The notes under the pieces: generated by a model | What the model saw: the letters and a program-made list of their open reading frames with translations, nothing else | Database searches by the model: none | What the model was told of the DNA's origin: nothing | Part shown: positions 10,581 to 21,400 of the stretch, piece by piece | Numbering within the stretch: the stretch's first letter is position 1 | Layout of the letters: the number at the start of each line of letters is the position of its first letter | Made by a program: the position numbers and the translations under genes | From: Ustilago trichophora | Taxonomy: Eukaryota > Basidiomycota > Ustilaginomycetes > Ustilaginales > Ustilaginaceae | NCBI GenBank assembly: GCA_900323505.1 | Contig: OOIN01000047.1 | Span: 248,001-312,000, forward strand | Length of the DNA: 64,000 nt | Reading direction: 5' to 3'

Positions 10581-11815
10581 TTACAACTCCCAACGGCCAA
10601 ACATGCGATCGAAAAGACTCATGATGGTCCACTTGCGATTCTCGGCTTCGGGGAAGACAACGCTTCGGTCACTGTAGAAGACCTCGTCGTCCACCTCGTC
10701 GCCTTTGCGCGGCAGGCAGTGCATGAACTTCCAGTCGGGTTTGGCTCCACCGTTTTTAGCCATAGCTTCAGTCACCTGGAAGCCCTTAAAGTCGCGCAGT
10801 CGCTGTTCCTTCTGAGCCTCGTCGCCCATGCTGATCCAGGTATCTGTCACGATAATGTCGGCGTCCTTGACCGCTTCGGCTGGGTCGTTGGACCAAGTGA
10901 CTTGACCAAGGGCGACGGGTGAAGAGCCAGATGCGCGCAGGGCCGAGAGTCCATCTTGCATGGTTCCCCATACAAGTTCGTCTCGTTGATAGGCGGCGCC
11001 GGAAGGGGTGGCAACTGAGAGGTGGATACCCAGGCGAGGGTAAGCGACGAGCATATCGTTGAGGATGTTGTTGCTATCTCCCACCCAGGCAACTTTGAGG
11101 CCGGCGAGAGACGTCAGCGAGGTAGGCGAAGAAGAGGGGGCGTAGATCTCGAGCATGGTTTGCAGGTCGGCGAGGATTTGAGTTGGGTGGTAGCGAGCAG
11201 AGAGAGCGTTAATGACTGGCACTGTAGAGTGCTTTGACAGAAGCTATAGGATGCAACAAAAGTGAGCAACTAGGTCAGTCTTTGGTCTTAGCCAACATAA
11301 GCATGGTTTGAGCGCGAGCTACTCACCTCAACTTCGTCATGCCCACCAACACGAGCCATAATACCATCCACCATGGAGCTGACCACCTTTGCGGTATCGT
11401 ACAAGCTCTCGTTCACACCCAGCTGGATATCCGAGGGAGCCAAGAACAATCCCGTACCACCCAGCGACGCGACACTGGTTTCCGATGCAACACGAGTCCT
11501 GGTGCTACGCTTGCTAAACATGATGGCGATCGACTTGTTCTTCAGACTCTGGTTGATGGGTGATTCTCCCGCAGCCAACTGCTTGCGGGACGATTCGGGC
11601 AGAGCCTGAGAGACGCTTCGGAAAGCAGTCTTGAACTCGATTGCCGAATCGAGGACAGAGCCGATTTGGGCAGGCGACAGGTCGGCTAGGCTCAGAAGGT
11701 GAGGTGGGGTGCGCGTGGCAGTGGCAGTGGCAGTGGAAGAGGTGGAGGCGAGACGACGCAGCGCAGGGGCGCCAGCGCTGCGGAGGAGGGTGGTGGTTGC
11801 TTGACGTCCAGTCAT
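10581..11815 (-). CDS. ARG3: Ornithine carbamoyltransferase, mitochondrial
   Basis: Two exons (11815-11327 and 11243-10581), phase-0 junction, 383 aa. The enzyme joins ornithine and carbamoyl phosphate to citrulline in arginine synthesis. Visible marks: the carbamoyl-phosphate site SKRSTRTR (about 102-108), the HPTQ motif (about 182-185), the SMG ornithine loop (about 301-303) and HCLPRK with the catalytic cysteine (about 338-343). The N-terminus from [11 protein letters not shown] is rich in Arg, Ser, Thr and Ala without acidic residues to about residue 44, as in a mitochondrial presequence. I use the ATG at 11815 because the longer frame begins with GTG. The single intron has donor GTGAGT and acceptor CTATAG. 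Gene symbol follows yeast usage. Confidence 0.93.
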
Positions 11816-12688
11816 GTTTGCAACTGTGATCACCGTTCAAGTTGGAGGATAGGAATGGTGGTGGTAGAGCGAGATGGTCAGAGGAAAGAGTCGAGACTTT
11901 TGAGTGGTCCCTCCGCGGTAGAATGTCAAAGCTCTCGTCTCTAGATTTATTCCCAAAATCGCAATCTCTTTTCGAGTCATTTTTGCCAGCCAGAAGGCGC
12001 TCTACCATACTCTTCAAACATTCTCCAATCAAAGGCGGCGCGCGACAATCAATGCTCGAGCTTCTCCTTCTCAATGCTCTCTCTCGCCCTCATGCTCATA
12101 GTCACCTCCTCTCTGACTCCCTGTCGCTCATATCATCCAGTCCATCCAACACCACATCGTCTGACTCGAACCCTCACCGCCAACACACATACAAACACAC
12201 GAACCAGTATTGGAAGCTGAGAAGTGAATTGAAGACCAAAACCTGAAAAGTATCTGTACATGCAAAGGCGTGGATATCCACCTTATCAGAGAAAACCAGG
12301 GAGAACAAGACAACGGCGCGGTATCCCCCAATCCTCACGGATGAGGGGCGCGAGCCAGTGGAAAGAAGGGATGCAATATTAACGGCGAATGTAATGTAGC
12401 GCGGGAAAACTTGCAAATGCAAACGGTGCAAAGACGTAGAGACCAAGGATGGGAAACGGCGACGACGGGTGGGTTGTAAGAGGTACGGCCCGTATGGTAG
12501 CGTAGCTGAGGGGGTAGCGATCGATGGTGTGTAGGGTTTTTGAACCGATGTGAGAGAGGGAAATGGGAGCCGGTCCGACTTTCGCCGAACTAATTATAAA
12601 CACAGTGCAATGGGGGGGATGGGGTATCAATACAGATGGGAACAGAACAGAATCACAGGCCGGACCACATCGTCCAAGGAACAAAACG
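11816..12688. other. Intergenic region between OTC and Sfp1 genes
   Basis: The OTC promoter and leader lie at its left and the 3' UTR of the Sfp1 gene at its right. No coding potential or RNA gene is visible. Confidence 0.5.
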
Positions 12689-14547
12689 TTACAAGCCGGC
12701 AGTGGGCGACGAGGCCTGCTGCAAAGCCTGAGTCAACTGCGAAGGAGGAGTGGAAAGAGTAGGGGTCAGATGCTCGCTCTCCTCCTTGCGTGCAGCGGCG
12801 GCGGCCGAAGCAGCGGCAGCGGCAGCAGCCGTGGCAGCAGCGCTCTTGGCGGCCTGCGCCTGGATCTGCTCCTGAGCCAGCTGCGCAGCCTGGGCGGCAG
12901 CGGCGATCTCCTCCTGGCTGAGCGTGCTTGTGCTGACAGGAGCACGGCCGGTAGCGTCGACCTTGGCGCTGGCACCTCCGCCGGACTGGAGGAGCTGCAG
13001 ACCGAGCAAGCCGTGCGAGCCAGAATGGAGGTAGTGGTAACGCAGACCGTTCAAGTTCTTGTAGCGCTTGCCACAGGCGCCGACCTGGCAGATGTAGAGG
13101 CGGTCACCCAGCGCAATGGGAGCGTGGGTGGCGGGGCTGGCCGGATCTGGTGACGAGTTGGAACTGGCGGTGGGCGACGATGGGGAGCCAAGTGTAGGTG
13201 TAGTTGCGCCATCCTCGCCCTTGATGCCGTCGCCCGACTCGGGCTGTGGCGAGGTCTTGGTCGAGTTGGTGGTGATGTGGATGGTGGGTGGCTGAGCAGC
13301 CGCTTGTGCGGTGATGGGGAGGTTGTTCTGGTTGCAGTGTCCGTGAAGACGGTGGTACTTGAGACCGTTCATCTGCTTGTAAGCCTTGTCGCAGCCAGGG
13401 GCGGGGCACTTGTAGGGCTTGTCGATGTTGGCGGCGCCAGCGCGGAGAGCGTTCTCGAGAGCGATGGTGGAAGCGTTGGGTACCGCGCTGGTCTTCTCAC
13501 GCTTGGCCGGTGGCTGCGACGATGACGAGGCAGTGCCAGAAGCAGGGAAGAAGAGGTTAGGAGGGGCACACGAGGGGAGGTGGTGCTCGTCGGCATTGCT
13601 GGATCGGATCGACAATGCCGAGAAGGCTGCAGGGTTGAGACCGTTGCTGAAGTAGCTGTCGTTCTCGTTGTCGATGGAGGGTGTGCCGGGGATGGAACTG
13701 CCTGGTGTTGAGAAAGGCGAGTTGGGTGCATAGATATTTGGCGACCCAGGTGTCCTGCGACCTACACCACCGTCGATCAAGGCTCTCCTCAACGACTGAT
13801 GAATGGCGCCGTTGGGATTCGCCGAAGATGCGTTGGCATACTGACCGAAGGAACGCTTCTTGCCCTTGGAGAGCGAGGGCGAGCGCATCACTGCTGTGTC
13901 GAAAGCCGAAGCCTTGTCGGTGTCATCGAGGCCGGTTGGCGTTGTGATGGTCGAGTCGGTGGTGGCGCCAGGGGTAGTAGCAGCGGTGGCCGAAGCAGCG
14001 GCAGCAGCAGTGGAGCCAGCGTTGGAAGTTCGTGGCGAAGAGGGCTGCGATGTGGAAGCGGTGGACGAGTCGGAAGACTCGACTTCGTCATCGGCAATCA
14101 TGGCAGGCATCTCGTCATCCTCGAAGCGAACGTGGCATTCCTCATAGTGCTGGAGAAGGTCGTGCAAGTCGTCGAGCTTCTGACCACAACATGTGAAGTT
14201 GCGGCAGAAGGTGGACTCGAGTCGAACGGAAGAGGGGGCGACAGTGACGTCGGACTCGGCAGAGGTGCCAAATCTTGAGATGGAGTAGTCCATGATTCTG
14301 TTCGAGGCGATGCATGAAAGATGCGAGCATGGTTAGTTGATGCTGTTATCAATGATGACGATGTAGTGACGAAACGAGGCGATACTTACTCCGAGACATC
14401 TTTGCCAAAGGAAACAGCCATTGGCTCCTTGTAGCTGGCGCTACCAACGAAGCTGGAGGAAGCGCGTGGTGTAAGGCCGCCAGGGCGCTGGAAGCTGAAC
14501 GAGTCGAGACGGCTAGGCGCCTGTGCGATTGGGATTGGTGCCTGCAT
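12689..14547 (-). CDS. SFP1: Sfp1-type C2H2 zinc-finger transcription factor
   Basis: Exon 2 (14297-12689) alone reads from MDYSIS, but a short upstream exon (14547-14390, starting MQAPIPIAQAPSRLDSF) has a GTAAGT donor and joins in frame to the AACAG acceptor, giving GAA-ATC-ATG and 588 aa. Features: an early zinc-ribbon-like segment (FCRNFTCCGQKLDDLHDLLQHYEECH); disordered Ser/Thr/Ala stretches; a C2H2 finger CPAPGCDKAYKQMNGLKYHRLHGH; a second CQVGACGKRYKNLNGLRYHYLH; then an Ala/Gln-rich coiled tail. The paired, widely spaced fingers with the NGLKYH/NGLRYH signature are those of the Sfp1 family, which links nutrients and TOR signalling to ribosomal gene expression. Acts in the nucleus. The upstream exon also holds the proline-rich RLDSFSFQRPGGLTPR motif, common in this family's N-terminus. 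Confidence 0.82.
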
Positions 14548-15700
14548 ATTGTGCTATGTGTATGTGTGTGGAAAAGTCTGCCGGGTTTGCGGTGGTGGTC
14601 AAGAGGTGACGCTGTCAAGGAGAGGCTCTAGGCTGCTGACAGTGTAAGAAGAGAACGCCACACGGTATCGATGGATAGTGGTGACTTTGTCGTTGTTGTT
14701 GTTGTTGTGGTGGTGGTGGTGGTGGTGGTGGTTATGGTTGTGGCTGTGATTGTGGTTGAGATTAGGTTGATGCGATCCAAGCGTTTTTGCGGAGGTGATA
14801 GACGCGAGTAGGGATGTTGATTAGGCGGAGGAAAGTGGTGTAGGGAGATGGAGATGCGATGTGATTATAGATGGTGATGTGGCAAGCTGTAAGATGGGGG
14901 AAACGGGGGAGATGACAATGACCGGGTGCCAGGGGATAATATGGATGATGATTGGGAGAGAGAGATGATGCTTCCTAGACGGGAGCTTTTTGGGTGTCAG
15001 GTTGGTTAAGTGATGAGACGCCTGATTGGTGGCAATGTATGCACGTATGCCTTTTGGAGAGAGAGAGAGAGGGTGAGTGAGGAAGATGGGTTGGAAAGTT
15101 AGGGTTGATGGAATAGGAAGGGTGGTGCTGTGCGGCGAGCAGGTGAGCGAGTGGGTTCGAGTTTGGAGGAGGTAGGAGGAGGGAGAAGGCGGTGAGATGA
15201 GGTAGCCACTGGATTGACTGACGAGAAGAATGGGCAGCAGCTGCGCAATTGCAGTTGCTTGGGTGGGGTGCTGCTGCGCCTGGGTCGAATCGCCTCGCCG
15301 GAGAGAAAAAGAGGGAGAGAGAGCAAGGCGCAAAGGCGGATGGCCCAAATGGGCTGTGATTGTGCAGTTCCGCTCTGCTTGGACTACAGGAGTGTGTGTA
15401 TGTGCGTGTGATACCAGGGAGAGGTAGACACCTTGGCTTCCAAATCAGAGGTTGAGGCATGCTAGAATTGCAAGACTCGATGCCGAAAGTTGGGCACTTG
15501 AACAGAGGCCATGCCTCGATAGGGGTGAGCCAGCAGAGAGGCAATCAGACTTGGGCCAGGCGAGGCACATTAGCAGAGAGTGGGTGTGTGTGAGAAAGTC
15601 AAATCCTGGGTGCGGACTCAGAAAACAAAAACAAAAAAAGTCGAGCGGACTTGAGATGGCAGGCCAACTTTTTTGAGAATTTAGAAGAAATCAAAGTCCA
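14548..15700 (-). promoter_or_regulatory. Long leader/promoter region of the Sfp1-type gene
   Basis: About 1.1 kb immediately upstream of the Sfp1 start. The minus strand is pyrimidine-rich throughout, typical of a long fungal 5' leader, and its open frames (for example 15348-14821) are compositional artefacts of this bias. It contains a GTT/GTG repeat at about 14692-14735, a GA tract at 15058-15072 and a TTAGGGTT telobox-like octamer at 15101-15108. No other gene is seen. Confidence 0.45.
14692..14735. repeat. (GTT)n(GTG)n trinucleotide repeat
   Basis: A run of GTT triplets passes into a run of about eight GTG/TGG triplets in the leader of the Sfp1-type gene. Confidence 0.8.
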
Positions 15701-16422
15701 CACCAGAGTTTTGGCACCAAACCAGAGAGAGTTAAAGCTGCGCACACCAAACCGAAACAAACCTAGCTACAACGACAGGGCCAGTGCCTGTCCTTGAACT
15801 CTGTAATTCGCGTCACTGCCAGCCGGCGCAGTGGCTTTAGGCTCAGCATTCTGTACTGTACAGTGAAAGAAGCGCTACCCTCACGCTGCTCGCTGCAATC
15901 TAGGTCCTTCCCAAAGAGTGAGAAGTGAAATCTCGGCAAGCTCTGCTCCTTTTCTTTCCGCTCGTCCACAAAGCAGCATGTCACTCTGAGGAGTGCCATC
16001 ATACTGTCGTCTCGAGTGTGTGTCAACTTCGTCGCCTACGGCAGAATGTGGTGCGGCTCCGTCTTCTCTTGGCCTTGTTCCAAACACGCAGAGCTTTCTT
16101 CGGTGCATGTCTCACGCATTCGACCCTTGCTTGAGGCTGACCTGCAGCTAGAGACTGACCCACGGCCTCGCGAAAGCTGTTGCGCAGATCCCTCCGACGC
16201 CACCAACGCATTTGCGCCTACCCGACTGCAAGCATCATGATGCTTGCGCTGTTGCGCCTTTGTTTGGAAGTGTGTGATTGTGTGTCTGTGTGTGTGAGCG
16301 TCTGCCAACAAATGAGCTGAACTGAGGCGTTGACTCTTCCTTAGCTCGAGATTTTCCTCCCACTCTTACGGTTGAGAGACCGACCAACTCCTTCTTCGGC
16401 GTTAAGCGTTGACTCTGCTGGA

Positions 16423-16542
16423 ATGGCGAGCAAGCAAAAGCGTAAGGGTCTCGGCCTCTCCAGAACAGCTTTGATCAAGATGATGGAGCTTCTTGCCTTG
16501 TCTCACCGCAACGACACCTTTGTGTGTTTATGGCCGAAATAG
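16423..16542 (+). other. 39-codon small ORF in the gene-poor region
   Basis: An ATG in the context GGAATGGCG opens 39 codons beginning MASKQKRKGLGLSRTALIKM, with a basic N-terminus and an amphipathic helix. It resembles nothing I recognise. A frame this short is expected by chance, so it is only flagged. Confidence 0.12.
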
Positions 16543-16875
16543 CGAAGAGGCAGAGAGAGAGTCGAAGCAAGAATCCGGTTTCGGGAAATTGAGGACCGAA
16601 AAATGCCAATCCAAGCTGACAAGTACAGGACAGTACCCTCTCCCTTGCACGCGACCGAACTCTACCATACTGCTCTGACGCCGGGATTGACTACGCCAAG
16701 TGCAAGCGTGGCAGCTAGCTACAGTAGATGGAAACGGGGTCCAATCTTCGCTCTGGGCAAAAGTGCACTCATTTCTGAAATTTCTCGGTTTCAGACTTGC
16801 CATGCAGAAAATCAGCCGAAATAATTCCCTCGTCAGGAAGAACAGTAAAATCCGGCTCAACTCTTTCGATTTGAG

Positions 16876-16925
<50 letters not shown>
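16876..16925 (+). repeat. 50-nt poly(A) tract
   Basis: Fifty uninterrupted A residues (poly-T on the other strand). It is by far the longest homopolymer in the window. It could be the tail of a retroposed sequence inserted in + orientation, or simple slippage growth. I found no clear target-site duplication. Confidence 0.95.
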
Positions 16926-16926
<1 letters not shown>

Positions 16927-18419
16927 GTAACAAGAGAGTGAGTGCACTCTGCGGCCAAATGGAAAATGAGGCAAAGGCAGGACCGAGATGCAGGGTGGCC
17001 CTGCCTTGTTGAACCAGAAAACTCTAAACAAAGACGACACGAGGCTGAGGATCCAACCTGCTACTTCTGCAAGCTGCACATTCTTTTTTGGAGCGCATGC
17101 AGACAGGACGAATCATAGCCTCTCTTGCACCCCCTCTTTCACCAGACATCTTCTCTGGCATCCCAGTCAATCCTGCTCTGGCGCTTTGCAATCGGCGCAA
17201 AGACCGGGAGCGTTGCGATTCTGCCATCGTCTGCTTTCGGAAAACGATATCGTGTGTGTCCGAGAAGAGCAAGCCATCCCGTCGATTCCGGCCACGGTTG
17301 AACTCTATGGTTCAAAAACTCACCAAGGTCGAGCGTCGACAGGACTGTGACTTGGTGAGGATACCAAGATGCATGCCAAGCTCGGAATTCAGGGTAGGGT
17401 CGCTTCATAAAAGCATTGGCCAAGATCCAATATGCGTCCGTTGCTGGTGGGGTCGCCGAACCAAATTCCAACCCACAGCCTAGCCTGCGCCATGCTGTAT
17501 AGGATTGAAAGTAGCGTGCGACAAAGCCAGATGAAGTAATTGGCTCAGCCTGGCGTTCAGAGAAAGGCAGGGAGGGCTCAACGCTTTGCGTTTCATATGC
17601 CGTCCGTGTGCTTTTTCCTCGGTCTACAGTGCTCATTTGATGTCGCCCTCTCCATCTGTGTCTTTGAGCGGGATCTTGTCAATATATTGCTACTTCCGTC
17701 TCACGTCAAGTAACCAGGCTTTCAGATGGCATGGCTCCCTCCGCCTACCAACAACTTGGGCCAGCTTGTTCAACCGAACGATCATGCGATCTTTACAAAG
17801 ACAATAGAGACAAGGGCGAAAACAATGGGGCATCACATTTCCGAATCATCCACAACGAGCAGGCAGGCAGGCAGAGAGTAGACTGCCCAAACAGCCCCAT
17901 TGTTCTCCTCCTTGTCGCAGGCTGGTTTGATGCGCAATTTTCTCTCGCTTGAGCAATTCTGGCAAAATATTGAAACTCCGAATTGCTACCGCGGCGTGAG
18001 ATGCAGGGTTTTGAACACAAGAGAGGAGAAGAAGAAAAAGAAGAAGCACAAACACACTCTCTCGTCTTTTGACCTGAGTGCATGGTGTTTAGGAAACTTT
18101 GGCGATGCAGAGCGGAGAGATTTCGCCGAATTTCCTGTACCAGCCAAATTGCACTGCTCCATTAGCACCCTCGATTTTTAAGACTGCTCCAATGGCCACT
18201 GGGGGGGAAATGAATGGCATTCGTCATGCCATGCGTTTGCCATTACTGACAATAACAATGATACGAGACAAATTGCGGTGCCTGTCTCTGTCTCTCGATT
18301 GGCACTTTGTCCAACATCGATATGCAGCAGTGCACGGCTTTCAAGAAATCGCTAAGGCTGCGTGGGTCCGTACGAATCGCTCCAGAGACGACGATGCGAG
18401 CAGGTGATCCAGCTTGCAT

Positions 18420-18444
18420 GTACAGTACTGTACTGTACTGTATG
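18420..18444. repeat. (TACTG)n pentanucleotide array
   Basis: One of the longer copies of the ACAGT-type pentamer array that recurs between genes: about four units, with a palindromic GTACAGTAC at the left edge. Confidence 0.85.
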
Positions 18445-21400
18445 TATTGCTGGGTGGTTGACGTGAGACCTCCGAACGGACGGTACCACTAGAATACTGT
18501 ACTGACGTTGCTAGACGGCGACTGGCGGTGACAATGGCAACTCGGCTGTCAATCTCATTGACGAGAATGACAGCGATATTCTGTCACTGCTACCACTTAG
18601 CCAGCCCGACGGAGGAGCACCGCAAACACAGGTTCAGATGGCACAGACCACATCGAGTACGACAGGGTCAAAATATGCATTCATCACTCTGGCGATAGTG
18701 GCGGCGGAGCTCAGATCAATCAGCGCTAAGCTAGCAACGTGCAGATATTTTGGTGTTGCTACAGCAACAGTAGCTCAGAGTACAGAGTGTGCCAGATAAC
18801 GCGCATCAGGAGTCCGCCGGAGCGTACAGAGATATAGGCAATTCAGCATCATCAACACAGTGGCGCACTTCCACTCGGCAAGAAGTAGTCACTCTTAGAA
18901 CGCAAACGTAGCGGCATCTGGTCGATCCTATCTTTGAGAAGTCTTTGAGATTTACTGCTCCTTTTCTTCACACGCATGAATCCTGGATGTTTTGACCAGA
19001 CGTCGAGCTTTCACTAGCATGGTCCATGAAGAGACAAGCCGCGAAGGACACTATCGGCCAAGTGTGGATGTGGCGAGATAACACTAATCTGTTGCCAAGC
19101 TTGACAGCAGTAAGGTAATGTCGTGGACACTTTGGCATTTGTCGGCTCTCTCCGTCAACCTGCTCGAGGCAGCAGCACCAGCAACAGCAGCATGTGCGAT
19201 TCGGTGAATGAGCGACCTTGGCTGCAGCAGAGGCACGCGCACTTGGGCGTGCCACGGTAAAATCAAAAAGGCAAAAGCTGGGCCAGGTTTTAGCAAAGGG
19301 TGAATGTGAGAGAGAGAACGGTGAATTTGGCGCGGCTTCCATTCTAAACCATTTCATCCATTCTCCAGCCGAGGTGTGACACAGCAGACGAGCCTCTCCC
19401 TTTCTTAAGCTACTACATCATCGTGACGACTTGTATATGTGGGTTTGCCACCTTCGACTTGCTGACATTTCGTTTGGGTTTGCAAACGTGGAAGAACAAG
19501 GCCGCTGGCTGACGAGGTCAGATGTCTGTACAGTGTACGGGTAAATCATCCGGCCCCAGTCAAGATATTGTGTCTGCTCAGACGAAACATCATGCCTCGC
19601 TTTTGCCCCACAATGCTGGCCTTCCCTTTGCCGTTAGCCAGACGGTCAACTTTTTGGCCGAGATGTATGGTTGTGGATTGCACTGTCCAGAAGCCGTACT
19701 ACCGACAACAAACGAGCAAAGGCGAACGAAAGCCCTTCCCCGTCGGATGGGTGCATGAATACCACGCTGCCCCGTCACTCGCGATTGACCCAGCCTTGTG
19801 TACCGCATAGTATCGCGGCCATGTCGGCCCACTGGAGAACACCCCACAGTCGCCGCGGCGTGTGACTGTTGCAACCTGTCACCATAGTGACAGCTGAGAG
19901 AAGCTACCGCCAAAAGGCATGCACAGCGCCGTTGATGAGTGTCTCGGCAGATGGTGGCAAGTCCCGTCCTTGCTTTCTCTAGCCTTGCCCGTTGCTACTG
20001 GTGGCGCTCAACGATGAGCGCCGAGTCTGCTCACGTCTGAAACCACTATTGCACTGGGATTTGGACGTTCCCGACACGGGAGAACAATTAAGGTTCAACC
20101 GTGATACAGTCTTTTGGGTGACCGAATCCAACATGATTTGATTTTTTTCATGCTTTGACTTCGCTTGGGTGATCCTAGAATCTCGAATGAGGCAAGAGAG
20201 GTGGCGTTTGCACAGCTCCGCCACTTTCTCTCTCGCGTTTGCCTAGCAAGCTAGATTCACATCAGGCATCAGATCGGCGATCCAGCCAAGGGTAAATGAG
20301 AAAGACGGAGAGAGAGAGAGAGGATGTTATAGTTGAGACACGCTGCAGGCCATCGAGAGACAAGTACTTTGCTGTAATATGAATCGCTTCGAGAATGGGC
20401 AGATGACTTTGAGTATCAGGGAGTGGTACTCCGACCGCACGCTTTTCATGCGCTAAGGCTGCAGAATAGAGTATAGCAGTAGAGCAGTCGTGGAAAGAAG
20501 CAACAAGGTGTAGCCCAGATAGAGAAACATGGTTTTGGCCTAGCCCACACTTGGCACAGACTAGTAGAGGTTGGGGTAAGTCTATGGTGGCAGCATTAAA
20601 GCGTGCGCACGGATGCGGTCGGCATTTGCGTGTGAGGACAGAGCAAGGACGTGGCTGGACAACTGGACAACGTCTGAGCCTGTTTTTAACTAGCAGTACG
20701 ACTAGAAAGAGCAGCTGATGGAATGTCGGTCGAAGAGCCGCAGAGTCCTGTCAGTGAGGCACGCATTCATGTCAACGTGTTGGCTGTGCTAGGTTGCTTT
20801 GAACTCGACCCAGCGGGGCATACAGTCCTTTAGAAAGAGCCCCTTGAGAAGTTAAACAAGCCACTCGGACCCAGCACATTTCATGTTCCAGCTTGCTAGT
20901 CTCGACCCTGCATTGAGGAATCTAACGTTTTGGGACTTCGGCGCTGTGCTGATCCATGCATTGCGTGTTGCACGCGAGGGACCTTGCCTGTGTTCAGCTA
21001 TCCCTCTCTCTCCTCGCACTCTCACCTGTGGGCATGATCTGCTGCGGATCCCCCTAGCCCCGTCCGCTGCACGCGTTTTGCGCTACAGTATTGATCATTC
21101 TCTTTGTGCACGTTAATGTGTGTTCGGTGCAAAGATGACCGGCGCAAGAAGTAAGCGAAGGCGTGCGTGCCGAAGTGTTCCGTTGCCCCGTTTAGCAACA
21201 GGCCAAGGTCACACCAGCAACAAGCGATGGTTTGCCACATTCCAGTTGAACGTGATACTGCACGGCTAGCTACTTTCAGTAGAGTGCTGTACTGCGAAAG
21301 CAGAAGGCTGCAGTACAAGGGCTTCGGTCAAGACCCTGCCTGGCGAACCCTGCTGCACAACACAACATGGACCCGCTCACCGGTCAAGACCGAATTGGCT

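Noticed and set aside
14821..15544. Two long overlapping minus frames (175 and 189 codons)
   Set aside because: Both are Ser/Pro/Leu/His-rich from CT-rich leader DNA and lack protein features.
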